DNA of 64,000 bases from Paraspadella gotoi. Its lineage: Eukaryota > Chaetognatha. The position numbers and the translations under genes are program-made. The notes under the pieces were generated by a model. The model worked only from the letters and a program-made list of their open reading frames with translations. It was not told the DNA's origin and made no database searches. This document shows, piece after piece, positions 47,518 to 57,644 of this stretch (positions within the stretch are counted from its first letter, which is position 1; each line of letters starts with the position of its first letter). Location: contig CM119271.1 in NCBI GenBank assembly GCA_051294375.1, positions 7,316,073-7,380,072 of the forward strand, written 5' to 3'.

Positions 47518-48435
47518 NNNNNNNNNNNNNNNNNNNNNNNNNNNNNNNNNNNNNNNNNNNNNNNNNNNNNNNNNNNNNNNNNNNNNNNNNNNNNNNNNNN
47601 NNNNNNNNNNNNNNNNNNNNNNNNNNNNNNNNNNNNNNNNNNNNNNNNNNNNNNNNNNNNNNNNNNNNNNNNNNNNNNNNNNNNNNNNNNNNNNNNNNNN
47701 NNNNNNNNNNNNNNNNNNNNNNNNNNNNNNNNNNNNNNNNNNNNNNNNNNNNNNNNNNNNNNNNNNNNNNNNNNNNNNNNNNNNNNNNNNNNNNNNNNNN
47801 NNNNNNNNNNNNNNNNNNNNNNNNNNNNNNNNNNNNNNNNNNNNNNNNNNNNNNNNNNNNNNNNNNNNNNNNNNNNNNNNNNNNNNNNNNNNNNNNNNNN
47901 NNNNNNNNNNNNNNNNNNNNNNNNNNNNNNNNNNNNNNNNNNNNNNNNNNNNNNNNNNNNNNNNNNNNNNNNNNNNNNNNNNNNNNNNNNNNNNNNNNNN
48001 NNNNNNNNNNNNNNNNNNNNNNNNNNNNNNNNNNNNNNNNNNNNNNNNNNNNNNNNNNNNNNNNNNNNNNNNNNNNNNNNNNNNNNNNNNNNNNNNNNNN
48101 NNNNNNNNNNNNNNNNNNNNNNNNNNNNNNNNNNNNNNNNNNNNNNNNNNNNNNNNNNNNNNNNNNNNNNNNNNNNNNNNNNNNNNNNNNNNNNNNNNNN
48201 NNNNNNNNNNNNNNNNNNNNNNNNNNNNNNNNNNNNNNNNNNNNNNNNNNNNNNNNNNNNNNNNNNNNNNNNNNNNNNNNNNNNNNNNNNNNNNNNNNNN
48301 NNNNNNNNNNNNNNNNNNNNNNNNNNNNNNNNNNNNNNNNNNNNNNNNNNNNNNNNNNNNNNNNNNNNNNNNNNNNNNNNNNNNNNNNNNNNNNNNNNNN
48401 NNNNNNNNNNNNNNNNNNNNNNNNNNNNNNNNNNN
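47518..48435. other. Assembly gap (918 N)
   Basis: Flanked on both sides by GA repeats, so probably an unresolved microsatellite-rich stretch. Confidence 0.95.
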
Positions 48436-48611
48436 GGGAAGAGAGTGAGAGAGAGAGAGACGTTTCGTTGTGGGAGAGCTTGCCAAGGTCACTGGAAAGA
48501 ACCTCCGCGGAGAATTCTTCAAATTCTTATTGGTCAAATGAGAAAGCTACCGAGCATTCAATTGGTCCATTTTTTAGAGAAGAAGAGGAGAAGAGGAGAG
48601 AAGGAGAAGCA

Positions 48612-48616
48612 GAGAG

Positions 48617-48692
<76 letters not shown>
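48612..48692. repeat. (GA)n microsatellite
   Basis: GA array followed by (GACA)n at about 48,704-48,717. Confidence 0.9.
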
Positions 48693-48694
<2 letters not shown>

Positions 48695-48804
48695 AAGATA
48701 AAGACAGACAGACAGACCGATAGAAAGGACTTATCACCTGTCATGCCTGTTTCCTCGTTGAAAGTGTTACTTTATAAATTCCCGTGGCGGCTATTATGAC
48801 CTTG

Positions 48805-48842
48805 TCCGTTTGTCCGTTTGTCCGTTTGTCCGTTTGTCCGGG
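48805..48842 (+). repeat. (GTCCGTTT)n minisatellite
   Basis: Nearly five perfect 8-bp units. GTCCGT/GTCTGT words recur at 54,045-54,075 and 58,488-58,565. Confidence 0.9.
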
Positions 48843-49924
48843 GTTGTTTGCATATTGAGAGGAAAAGGTGTGGGAGGAAAGATAGGAGAATAGCGGGTCT
48901 TTTAATGAAGCCGAAGACAATGAGACGACGTGATATTCAGTCGGTCGACCGAAAAAAAAAGGGAGGAAAAAAAAAAGAGGAAAGAATAAAAGAAAGATGG
49001 CGACGGCGCCTACGCACCGGAGGCGGAGGAAAAGGAAATGAGAACGAAGGAGGAAAATCGTTAAAAAGAAAAGAAAGGAATCGAGTGGAGGAAGAGAGAA
49101 TTGGAGAAGTGCTCGGAGAAAAGAGAAAGGAAAGAGAATGGAAGGCAAGAGGTAAAGAGATACGTCGGCCGAAAGAAAATAAGGATCGATACTTGTACAC
49201 CTGAAGATTCTGATGACAGAAAATGAAAGAAAAGTTTTAGAGAAAATAAGGGAGGGGAAAACAAAAGAATAGAGCCGTTTGAATGATCAGTCTGTCAACG
49301 AGCGATTCTAGTCAGAGGTAACAAAACGAATTCTTGAAAAAAATCCCTTCGGTCGGGCATAAACTCAGATTCTCCTGATGAATAATAAAGTTTACTTTTA
49401 CAAGTAAAGAAATAAAATAAATCTGGCAGCAAAAAAGGACCCCAACAAAAAAAAAATTGTAGGAAATAAACATTAGACAACTTTTGTTTATCTATTTATT
49501 CAATTACTTTCTGAAAGAATCTCCGTATTTTTTGTATAGGACCGTCATTTTTTCTCGTTTTAATGTAAAAAATATTTCTTGAGGATTCAACATAAATTTT
49601 TCGGACTTTCTTTTTTCCATCTTCGAATTAAACTCATATGAAATTGGTACAACCAATACAGTAAATTGTTTTGATTCATACGATAAACGAGCTCCCTTGC
49701 CTCAGACTTTGGAAAGTCTATGCTGGGTTTCCGGCTAAATTAGTCGAACAAAAACCAGACGCAGTCAAATTGTTTTTCCTTCCAAATTCCCAAACGCGAG
49801 TGACTCCTTCCATCGACTTCGTGATTTCCTTCCATCTTGGATCGAATCGACCTCAAATTAAATCCGGGACTCAAAGAACCGGATGTGGGAATGGGCGCCA
49901 CATTTCCTGGAATTTCGATGAAGG

Positions 49925-49965
<41 letters not shown>

Positions 49966-50630
49966 GGCGTAAAGGGGCGTGGCGGAAGTTGGCGCGGTAT
50001 CGGTGTAAATTGCGATTGTAACGAAGTCGATTTCTAAACTCAGATCTCATTTACTGGATGCTCGTTACTTAACGAGGTTAAATAAATATGTACTATACTA
50101 AACTGGAATTCATTAAACGATCAAGTTGATGTCTCGGCTTTTTGACATCGACTTGCTATCTTGCGCTGGAAAAAAAAACGTCAATCGAAAAATATCCGTA
50201 TTTCTTGACAAACAACATTCGGGAGACCGACAATAGCGAAACCAAATGACAGGAGAGAGAAATGTATGTCTTGACAGTTGAATGTACATACATCTTAACA
50301 AATGACAATATCTTGACAATTGACATGAGAGAGTGACATTCATTTTTCGAGAAAAAGTCACGAACGACGGGACAAAGATCGAAAATTGCGAGAAGCGAAA
50401 AATTCCATTTCATCGACTTTTTTAATGGGGGGAGAGGTGGAGAGAGGGAGAGGGAGGAGGGGAAGGCCGGGGAAGTGGGGGGGTACGTGACGAATGTTTT
50501 AGAAGTTATCGTCTCGCGAGGGGCGCAATTTATGAGTCGACGAAACATTTCAAATGTCACGACGGGAGAATGAGAGAGAGAGAGAAAGGCGAGGAATGCG
50601 TGGCGTGACAAAACGTCACGCGTACGTGAC
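48843..50630. other. Unique DNA, no supported gene
   Basis: Purine-rich at 48,950-49,180 and (GA)n at 49,928-49,965. A plus-strand frame at 49,671-50,021 reads LPCLRLWKVYAGFPAKLVEQ with natural-looking composition but ends in a GA-repeat frame and matches nothing I recognise. Repeats of cttgacaattgac type occur at 50,265-50,340. Confidence 0.4.
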
Positions 50631-51165
50631 TTCGTAGCGTTGATAGAGAGAGAGAGAGAGAGAGAGAATGGAGGAGAGAAGAGCAGTGAGAGAGAGGAGA
50701 GAGAGAGAGAGACGAGAGAGAGAGAGAGAGATGGGGACGATGGCGGATGCGGAATTGAGACGAGATGCTGTTGTCGATGCCGACAGTTGATGGGGTCGTT
50801 GTGCGTTGACGGATGAGTCGTCGATAGTGATAAACAGTGGCGCGTATTATTAAGATATATATATAATTAACATTTTAAGTCGGCTTTTTAAAAAAAAGTT
50901 GAAAATTTTTTTTTTATTTCATTATTAACATTAAACTGTTAGTTCCAGCGGGGGCAGTATCGGGACTCAACTTAACATTATGACTAATTGAAATTACTTT
51001 GTTCATTCAACCATAAATAACACTTTCATAAATATAACAAAAAAATCTTTTTGACAAATCGCCTCGCGTTTCGACGATCCGCCGCCGTAACAACGAAGGA
51101 AGTAGGCGTGGTATTGACGTCAATGACAATGACATTTACGTCACGCCGACTCGCGTCATCGACGT
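50610..51165. promoter_or_regulatory. Cluster of CRE-like (TGACGTCA) words
   Basis: A perfect TGACGTCA at about 51,115 is accompanied by ttacgtcac near 51,137, aacgtcacg and acgtgac near 50,612-50,630, and acgtc near 51,160. CREB/ATF factors bind such sites. The surrounding GC-richer block might be a promoter, but no gene start can be attached confidently. Confidence 0.25.
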
Positions 51166-51474
51166 CTTTTTCTTCGGCGTCATGCGGCGTAATCGAGTTT
51201 CAAATCGAAAGCATTTTTGACGCCAGTAATTTTACTGACGTTGAAATTTTAAAATTAGAATCGATATTAGTTGGCGCGAAATTTTTGAAATCCGTTTCTT
51301 GACTTTATTTATCTTTAAGTCGATTTAGCCCTCTTTATTATGTTTAGTTGTTATACGTTAGTTGTTATGTTTAGTTGGATTATTGGAACTTCTAGGTTCT
51401 TTTTAGGTTATTTTAAAAGTAAATTTACGTCATTTTAAGTCCCTTACTTCGTGTCTGTAATTTGTTAGCATTAG

Positions 51475-51672
51475 TTATTGTGATTTTGTTTCTATTTTGA
51501 AAAAAAAAAACTTGCATGTTTTTTCACTCTTCTTCCGCCATGAAATGAATACAGTCGTTCGCCCGGACAAAACGCCCACACTCTGCTGGCGAAATCGTTC
51601 CAGGGTAAGGAGAGTCAGCATATCCGGTCGCTCCGCTACGTTTACGACCTCACCCTCGCCTTTCGGCGCCAT
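51475..51672 (-). other. Possible first exon beginning MAPKGE, uncertain
   Basis: The minus strand at 51,672 reads ATGGCGCCGAAAGGCGAG followed by a GGTGAGG donor-like word, within a short GC-rich patch. A first coding exon of about seven codons is conceivable. The open frame itself continues to 51,475 but is not recognisable. Nothing downstream supports a specific gene. Confidence 0.15.
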
Positions 51673-51929
51673 CGTCCGCGTCCGGCGTTTTTATTTTGCG
51701 TAGCGACCGGAAACGATCGGAAATTTTCGCTGCCGCCGCCGTCGCCCAGACCGCGCCCACCGCGAGGAGGGGATAAAGAATATTTTGAGACAGAGAGGCG
51801 AAGAGAGAGAGAGAGAGGAGAGAGGAGAGAGAAGAGAGAGAGAGAGAGAGGAGAAGAGCGCAAAGTGAGAAAAGTGACGAGACTAAAAAAATGATCTCCT
51901 TTCTTCTTCCGGTTTTTGAGCCGCGAATT

Positions 51930-52250
51930 TAGAATAAAAGGGAGGAAGAAGAAAAAAAAGGAGGAACAAAAGGAAAAAGAAAAAATGAGGAACCAAAAGG
52001 AAAAAGGAAAAAATAGGAACAAAAAAAAAGAGAAAAAAAGGAGGAACAAAAAGGAAAAAAATGGAAAAAAAGGAGGAACAAAAAAGGAAAAAAGGAAAAA
52101 AGGAGGAACAAAAAAAAGAGAAAAAAAAGAGAGTAACAAAGGAAAAAAAGAAAAAAGGAGGACAAAAATAAAAAGGAAAAGAGACTAAAAAGGAGAGAAA
52201 AACTTAACAAAAATACAAAAAGGAAAACAAAGAAAAAGTCAAGCGGGAAC
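51930..52250 (+). repeat. Purine-rich minisatellite (AAAAAGGAGGAACA type)
   Basis: About 300 bp almost without T on the plus strand, with repeated units such as aaaaaggaggaacaaaa. Frames across it are Lys/Glu or Phe/Leu homopolymers. Such strand asymmetry can form triplex DNA. Confidence 0.85.
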
Positions 52251-52530
52251 AAGAAAAATGAAGAAAAATGACGAGTATGAATTATTGATAAGAGACATAA
52301 AGTAATAATAAATGTAGGATCCTAAAAATATTATGTAATGAAAACTGTCAAGAAATAATGAGTAAATAAAGAATCGCTAAGCTTATCCATTAAGGATTAA
52401 TTAATTAAGGATTAATAATTATTTTGAAGATAAAGAAGAAATTATGAAGTATCAACATGCAACATGAAATGCTACACAATAACAAAAAGAAAAAAAAAGA
52501 CAGTTCCAACAGAATTATAAATATATATGT

Positions 52531-53124
52531 AGTCGGCATTGCCTAGGTTCACCCCGCCTATAAGCATGACACCTTCAGTCCTGACCGGTGCTCATTGAGT
52601 AAAGCCATCAGCTCATGACCACTAGGTACCGGGTTCAATCCCACCGGTACCTACCCTGTGGGAAGCGTGAGGATGGCCGTAAGGCCGCCTTGGGGGCGTG
52701 GCAACCCCTCAAGCCTTGTTCCAAGCCCAGGACCCGTTCCATGGCTACTAAAGGGGGTTATAGAAGTTACGGATAGTCGTTCTTCAGCCCACTTAGCGCC
52801 TTATCCACACTGGTGAGCCCATCCTGTCGAGCGTGTGGATTAAGGCGCTAAGTGGGCTGAAGATGACTATCCGTAACTTCTATAACCCCCTTTAGTAGCG
52901 ATGGAAACGGGTACCTGGGCTTGGAACCAGGCTTGAGGGTTGTTGCCACGCCCCCAAGGCGGCTTACAGCCGTCCTCCACGCTTCCCACAGGGTAGGTAC
53001 CGGGTTGGGATTGAACCGGTACCTAGTGGTCATGAGCTGATGGCTTTACTCAATGAGCCACCGGGTCAGGACTGAAGGTGTCATGCTTATAGGCGCGGGT
53101 AACCTAGGCAATGCCCGACTTACT
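52531..53124. mobile_element. Foldback made of two inverted tRNA-derived SINE-like copies
   Basis: The left arm begins gtcggcattgcctagg and the right arm ends cctaggcaatgcccgac. The arms pair over about 280 bp each, with the turn at 52,830-52,851 between ttagcgccttatccacac and gtgtggattaaggcgc. Each arm contains a pol III-like B box (ggttcaatccc near 52,633; its complement near 53,005) and an A-box-like tggctcattgag on the opposite side, so the unit looks tRNA-derived. No open reading frame. It could be one foldback MITE or two SINEs inserted tail to tail. Confidence 0.75.
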
Positions 53125-53149
53125 ATCATCGTTATTTCCGTTTCGTTTC

Positions 53150-53292
53150 GTTGTGTTGTGGATGATAGAAAACGTTTTTGATTATCAAACAACGATTTTT
53201 ATTAATATGAGACGGACATGTTTGGCTTTAGTTTTTACAAGCCTCATCGGCGTCTGAGATAATTATGAACTTTCAAAAAGTTTGTGCAAAGG

Positions 53293-53332
<40 letters not shown>

Positions 53333-53442
53333 CAAAAGTTTCCAACACAGAGTGAGAGAAGAATAGTGGTCAAGATGTGAGGACAGGTTAAGGTAAGGAC
53401 AGAATGAGCCAGAATGTGAAAAGAAACTAAATGGTGAAAATT

Positions 53443-53450
<8 letters not shown>
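53150..53450 (-). mobile_element. Hammerhead-like repeat, copy 1 (inverted)
   Basis: Reverse complement of 53,700-53,970 apart from indels and microsatellite length. In element orientation the order is: cctgtcctcacatct, a ctctgtgttggaaac block, a (CT)n array, ttgcacaaa, the ribozyme-like motif, and an end of ttaataaaaatcgttgttt. No ORF. Confidence 0.8.
53211..53257 (-). ncRNA. Hammerhead-ribozyme-like motif, degenerate
   Basis: Minus strand reads gacgCCGATGAGGCTTG, a loop, AAGCC, AAACATGTC. Compared with the copy at 53,887 it has lost the G of the GAAA strand, so self-cleavage is unlikely. Confidence 0.4.

Positions 53451-53490
<40 letters not shown>
53440..53490. repeat. (GA)n microsatellite
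   Basis: GA array next to hammerhead-like repeat copy 1. Confidence 0.9.
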
Positions 53491-53492
<2 letters not shown>

Positions 53493-53699
53493 ATTTGAAA
53501 ATAATACATTTTTGCAATGTACAACAAAGATAAATTTTAGATTAAAGGTAAATAAATATTTAACAATTAACTACTAATAAATAACAGAATGTGAAAATTG
53601 AAAATGAAAAAGTGAAATTTGAGAGATTTGTGAAATAAGATTAATATGAAATAAAGTGAAAGTTCAAGGATTAAGAAAGAGCTCAAAGTGAGCTGGCCC

Positions 53700-53787
53700 C
53701 TTTGGTTGAAGCAAATGAACCTGTCCTCACATCTGACCACTATTCTTCTCTCAACTCTGTGTTGGAAACTTTGCTTCCTCTCTCTCT

Positions 53788-53832
<45 letters not shown>

Positions 53833-53970
53833 CTCCTCTCTCTCATTTCCTTTGCACAAATCTTTTTTGAAAGTTCTAATTATCTCAGACGCCGATGAAG
53901 GCTTGTAAAACTAAAGCCGAAACATGTCCGTCTCTATTAATAAAAATCGTTGTTTGATCAATCTAAAACG
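53700..53970 (+). mobile_element. Hammerhead-like repeat, copy 2
   Basis: Same modules as copy 1 in the opposite orientation: cctgtcctcacatctgacc, ctctgtgttggaaac, (CT)n at 53,777-53,840, then the ribozyme-like motif and the AT-rich end attaataaaaatcgttgttt. Confidence 0.85.
53887..53933 (+). ncRNA. Hammerhead-ribozyme-like motif
   Basis: Type I-like layout: stem I strand AGACG (53,887-53,891), core CCGATGA (53,892-53,898; U4 is changed to C), an extra A, stem II GGCTT/AAGCC, then GAAA, a tiny stem III in ACATGT, cleavage-site C at 53,928, and CGTCT (53,929-53,933) pairing perfectly with AGACG. The layout is that of minimal metazoan hammerheads. The core change and the extra A make activity doubtful. 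Confidence 0.55.
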
Positions 53971-54044
53971 TTTTCTATAAATATATATAAATATTCACGA
54001 GCAATTTTTCTTATACGTACATGTCGACACTAACAATATTTAGT

Positions 54045-54075
54045 CAGTCTGTCGGTCCGTCGGTCCGTCGGTCAA
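54045..54075 (+). repeat. Short (GTCGGTCC)n
   Basis: About three units of gtccgtcg/gtcggtcc. Confidence 0.6.
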
Positions 54076-54155
54076 TTTTTTTCGGTCACTCTTCCCATAA
54101 GCTTAGCAAAGATCCCTTAATTGCGAAACAAAAGCCACCCAGACGATTATGTCCT

Positions 54156-54159
<4 letters not shown>

Positions 54160-54213
<54 letters not shown>

Positions 54214-54252
54214 TCTCTCTCTCTCTCTGCTCTCTCTCTCTCTCTCTCTCCA
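54160..54252. repeat. (CT)n microsatellite
   Basis: Interrupted CT array. Confidence 0.9.
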
Positions 54253-54539
54253 AAAATGTGATAAACAGGAGGATAAATCTTCTTAAAAATCTTTTCCTCA
54301 AATCTTAAAATCTCATTCATCATTGTTCAGTCTTCCACGTCCTTTCTCTCTTCGCCCTCTCTCTCTCTCAACGGAGATAGAGAAGGAGTGGAGAGGGGAT
54401 GGGGGGACAGACAGAGAGGGAGTGGAAGATGGAACTTTGAATGATATTTCTTTTTTTGCGGTTATAACAACTCGAACTTATATCAAGTTAGTATGTAGGA
54501 CGCTCTGTCTGTATTACCTCTGTCCGGTTTGTACGTCAG

Positions 54540-54608
54540 AGTAGTAATATATTACTATATATAATATATATATATATATAATATATATAATATATATAAT
54601 ATATTACT
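54540..54608. repeat. AT palindrome with agtagtaatatatta ends
   Basis: tagtaatatattacta at the left and taatatattactactg at the right enclose (AT)n variants. The whole ~65 bp can fold into a cruciform. Confidence 0.75.
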
Positions 54609-55062
54609 ACTGTCAGTCCCTATTTATTTTTTTTTTGCTTTCTTTCACGCAATATTATGATGAAAAAATTGTACTCGACCAATGAGAGAGTCTGAATTTA
54701 TTTCTTGCTTATTCTTCTCGAGTCGTTGAACCGATTTCGATTCCAAGGTTCTGATTCCTCTGCGATGTTATTGAATAGATTAAAAATAGTTACGTGGGAC
54801 GAAGGTGAACAATAAACTATTTTTATGACTGTCGAAAATAGATTTTTTTTTCGACTTTCATAATGAATCACGCTGTACATGTTATATACGATCGATTTAA
54901 ATGAAATAGATTTGAAATTGATTCTAAATGTTGAATAGTTTTTTAAAGACACCGTTATTCTGAACAAAATACATTTACTTTTATAGTTTCCACTTTCCAT
55001 TCTTGCATTTCGATCAAGTCGTCCCATTTTCTACGATTGTTTTGTAGTCGGGAAAAGCGACA

Positions 55063-55230
55063 AGTTCAACCCGACTATAAGTTTGACCCCTTCTGTTCTG
55101 ACCCGGTGGCTTATGACCATTAGGTGCTGTAATCGACCCCCCCAATATTAAATATCCTGCTGGAAGTGTGAGGACGTGGAAAACTCTCAAGCCTGGTTCC
55201 AAGCCCATAATGCCCTATGCAATGGACTTC
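55063..55230 (+). mobile_element. Diverged single copy of the tRNA-SINE-like repeat
   Basis: Shares, in order, cccgactataag, ttctgacccggtgg, tatgaccattaggt, ggaagtgtgaggac and caagcctggttccaagccc with the arms at 52,531-53,124. It lacks a clean B box and is not inverted. It shows that the arm exists as a dispersed single unit. Confidence 0.75.
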
Positions 55231-55676
55231 TTACTCACCCCCTTAACGCAACTTACCATTAACTTTACATTACCTCACCGAAACTAAAGCCTTCGTGGCT
55301 GACTCTGATTCATGACATAAAAAATATTAAAAAAGGCGGATGTTATTCTCATTTCGGAATATTTTAAATAATTTTATAGCAGCAATTTCAAATTTACAAT
55401 ATTAAAACAAATAAAATCTTCGACTTCGAGGTAACTACTTATAAAGCTACATATTGCGCTTAGTCCACATTTCAATTGTCATTGGTCAAGAAAATCGACG
55501 AAACCTTCGTCTCGAAAACTTGAACGAAAAATGACTTCGCCAATTTTTTTTGCTTTTATATTCGTAGTGACTTTGAATTTGGGTACGTGAATATTATAGG
55601 TGTGGATAATATTTCAAATTGTATAATATCGCATCCTTTTTTAAACAAAATTATACTTTTAATATATTTAATATAG

Positions 55677-55766
55677 GTGGCGCTTGCAATTCGCCTACTA
55701 TTTGGCGCCCCGTGCTCGTAGTAACGAGCGGCAGGCTAGTCAATGTATTGAAGGCTGTGACCGAGG
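55677..55766 (+). CDS. Exon of an invertebrate WFS-type family protein, copy I
   Basis: A 90-nt symmetric exon (phase 1 in, phase 1 out), with acceptor tttaatatag before it and a perfect donor GGGTAAGT after it. It encodes GACNSPTIWRPVLVVTSGRL and then VNVLKAVTEG. The pattern (hydrophobic strand, TSG, small spacer, A-x-x-x-G) fits the first part of a family of uncharacterised invertebrate proteins I know from recurring WFS and NYGGC motifs, whose later parts are found in the next exons and at 62.2 kb. Function is unknown to me. Upstream exons (signal peptide, start) were not found. Confidence 0.5.
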
Positions 55767-55845
55767 GTAAGTTTAATGAGTTAAAGAGTGGCAATGAAAC
55801 CTTTTCAAATCTAACCAACTCAAATTAAATCCTGCTTTAAAAAAG

Positions 55846-55973
55846 GTCAGGACCTGTACAGATTCGACGACAAATATTGGAATACGACCAAACCTCCGAT
55901 TCGTCCATTCGGATGGATGAACAGAACTTTCCTGGACAATTGGAAGAAATTCTTTGCCGACAGCGACAGGAAG
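55846..55973 (+). CDS. Following exon of the same gene, copy I
   Basis: Continues in frame from the previous exon across a 79-nt intron (acceptor taaaaaag, weak). Encodes QDLYRFDDKYWNTT, then RPFGWMNRTFLDNWKKFFAD and SDRK. I place the donor at AAG|gtcttg (55,974) because it is in phase 0, as is the next exon's acceptor, although the site is weak. If it is not used, the frame ends at TAA 55,995-55,997, followed by AATAAA at 56,013-56,018, giving an alternative short terminal exon. Confidence 0.45.
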
Positions 55974-56265
55974 GTCTTGGATTGTGAAAAGAATTAACAT
56001 AAAATTTATGAAAATAAAAGCATAGTGAATATAATGTATAAAATATAATTTATATTATTATACCAGTGACCCACAAGTACAGATACAGTATATAAAAAAA
56101 ATTGTATTTTTTTTTCTTTTTTTTTTTCATTAGTTCAATCAAATTTTATTATTACGCAGTTTTTTCATTTACCGGATCAGCGACCAATATTTATTTAAAA
56201 TAAAGCTTTTTATTGATTTACCCAAAATTAACCCCTAATAATTAGGCTAATTTTTATTCTTTCAG

Positions 56266-56514
56266 GTTAGGATCATCATCTGGAAATACGTAAAAAACGT
56301 AAAAAACGTTGTCATGGACATCTCCTTCGACGGCCGTGACAGCGACATCTTGAGCTGGTTCTCCAAGGAACGGATCCTCAGAGTCTACCCCGCCTCGCTG
56401 AACAAAAATGGGACCCTTATGAAGGACAAGCTAGGGATGGCAGATCTGCTTGCGATTTACGTCTCATGCCAAAAGGATTGCATATTTCCGGACCAAATAA
56501 CAAACTTTTCATAA
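56266..56514 (+). CDS. WFS-motif exon, copy I
   Basis: The acceptor ttattctttcag is strong and the exon opens in phase 0: VRIIIWKYVKN, then MDISFDGRDSDILSWFSKER and ILRVYPAS. This matches the second copy at 62,199 (V-x-F-A-I-W-K, then DSDIFSRFS, then ILRIY), including the splice phase, so both are homologous exons. The frame ends at 56,514 without the NYGGC segment expected later in the family, so either a donor near 56,400-56,450 is used or the gene is truncated. Downstream, 57.2-60.7 kb is filled by repeats, with a remnant of the gene's end at about 60,780. Confidence 0.5.
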   Translation, partial: VRIIIWKYVKNVKNVVMDISFDGRDSDILSWFSKERILRVYPASLNKNGTLMKDKLGMADLLAIYVSCQKDCIFPDQITNFS

Positions 56515-56689
56515 TTTCTAGTTCTCTCAAAAAGATTTCTTTTTTCCTTCTATTACTAAATCGATTTTCAATGCAACTTTTTGAATTAGTTCTTTGGGTT
56601 GTTGCACTGAAGCTTTTAAATATTTATTAATATATAACAAATAACAATTTTTTTTTAAATTGTATTTTTTAAGAACGGATTCCTATAGA

Positions 56690-56935
56690 GCTTGAAAAGT
56701 TAAATGAAGGTTAGTACTACAACTTTTTTTAAATTTTGACAATAACTTGGTTAAAAATATAAAAAACCTTAAAAAATCATCATCATCATCATCATTGGCA
56801 GAATTCTATGGTTTTTTTTAATTTTCATCAATAAAACAAAAAAATTCTATAAATTTGTATTAATAACCTTCATCTAAATTTTAAAGCTCTATCAGAATCT
56901 ATTAAAAAAATTGAAAAATTTAAAAAAAAATTTAA
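56690..56935 (+). repeat. Paralogous noncoding segment with (TCA)n, copy I
   Basis: Homologous to 61,790-62,030: both have aaatcctta/aaaccttaaaa, a (TCA)n run, ttttcaataaaac and agctctatcagaatc in the same order. It records a local duplication of the gene's intron or flank. Confidence 0.7.
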
Positions 56936-57209
56936 CTTTATAAAGTAATAAAATAATCTTTAAATGCTTCCGTGCGCTAATTAATAAAAAAAAAATTTTT
57001 AAATTATTTTCATTTTCATATTCTCTAACAGTCACTTAACCATTATTTATTTGAGAGAACTTCTAGTTTTCAACCTGTTCCGGCAATGCAATGCATAATC
57101 TTTATTTGAGGCAACTCATTCAAAAAACAAGTTTGAGCAAACAATGTCGGATTGCCTACAATATTAAGCGGTAATCTGCTAATCAGATGATAAATCACAA
57201 TATTTTTTT

Positions 57210-57300
57210 TTAATTTTTTAACAACAATTTTATTAATTAATAGTTGGACATGTTTTCGCTTGTTACTTCAAGCCTTCATCAGCATATGTTTCTCTCTCTC
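57210..57300 (-). mobile_element. Hammerhead-like repeat, copy 3 (short, inverted)
   Basis: Only the ribozyme-like end and AT-rich tail are present, facing copy 4 across about 210 bp. Confidence 0.75.
57246..57282 (-). ncRNA. Hammerhead-ribozyme-like motif
   Basis: The minus strand has an intact CTGATGA core (57,276-57,282), GGCTTG with its partner CAAGC shortened by one base, then GAAAACATGTC. It is close to the consensus of the facing copy at 57,504. Confidence 0.45.
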
Positions 57301-57427
57301 TCTCCTCTCTCTCTCTCTTTAACAACGTTTCACTTTTTTCACAACTCACTCAATCTGCCCTCACCTCAACCTGTCCTCACATCTGACCACTATTCTGTCT
57401 CACCACTTTGTTGGAAAAACTTTTACC

Positions 57428-57461
<34 letters not shown>

Positions 57462-57580
57462 CACTCTTCTTTTTACACAAAATTTATTATTGAATGTCAT
57501 ATGCTGATGAAGGCTTGAAGTAAACAAGCCGAAACATGTCCAACTATTAATTAAAAAAATCGTTGTTTAAAATTCAAATT
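57301..57580 (+). mobile_element. Hammerhead-like repeat, copy 4
   Basis: Has the family modules cctgtcctcacatctgacc, actttgttggaaa, (CT)n at 57,428-57,462, the ribozyme-like motif and the tail attaaaaaaatcgttgttt. Confidence 0.85.
57504..57541 (+). ncRNA. Hammerhead-ribozyme-like motif with intact core
   Basis: CTGATGA (57,504-57,510), one extra A, a 6-bp stem II GGCTTG/CAAGCC (57,512-57,517 with 57,525-57,530), GAAA (57,531-57,534), ACATGT forming a minimal stem III, and C at 57,540 as the expected cleavage position. Stem I is weak here (about 2 bp). Cores like this are known from Penelope-like elements and retrozymes, but the extra A after the core is atypical. Confidence 0.55.
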
Positions 57581-57644
57581 CTTTGCTTTCTCTAATACCA
57601 ATAAACAACGAAAAAGAAAGGATTATCGCATCATTAAATTTTTT

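Noticed and set aside
46783-48723. Long open frames of 437-584 codons
   Set aside because: They consist almost wholly of undetermined bases plus GA-repeat translations.
52531-53124. Functional tRNA gene
   Set aside because: The box motifs are present but a complete cloverleaf is not, and the unit is a dispersed inverted repeat.
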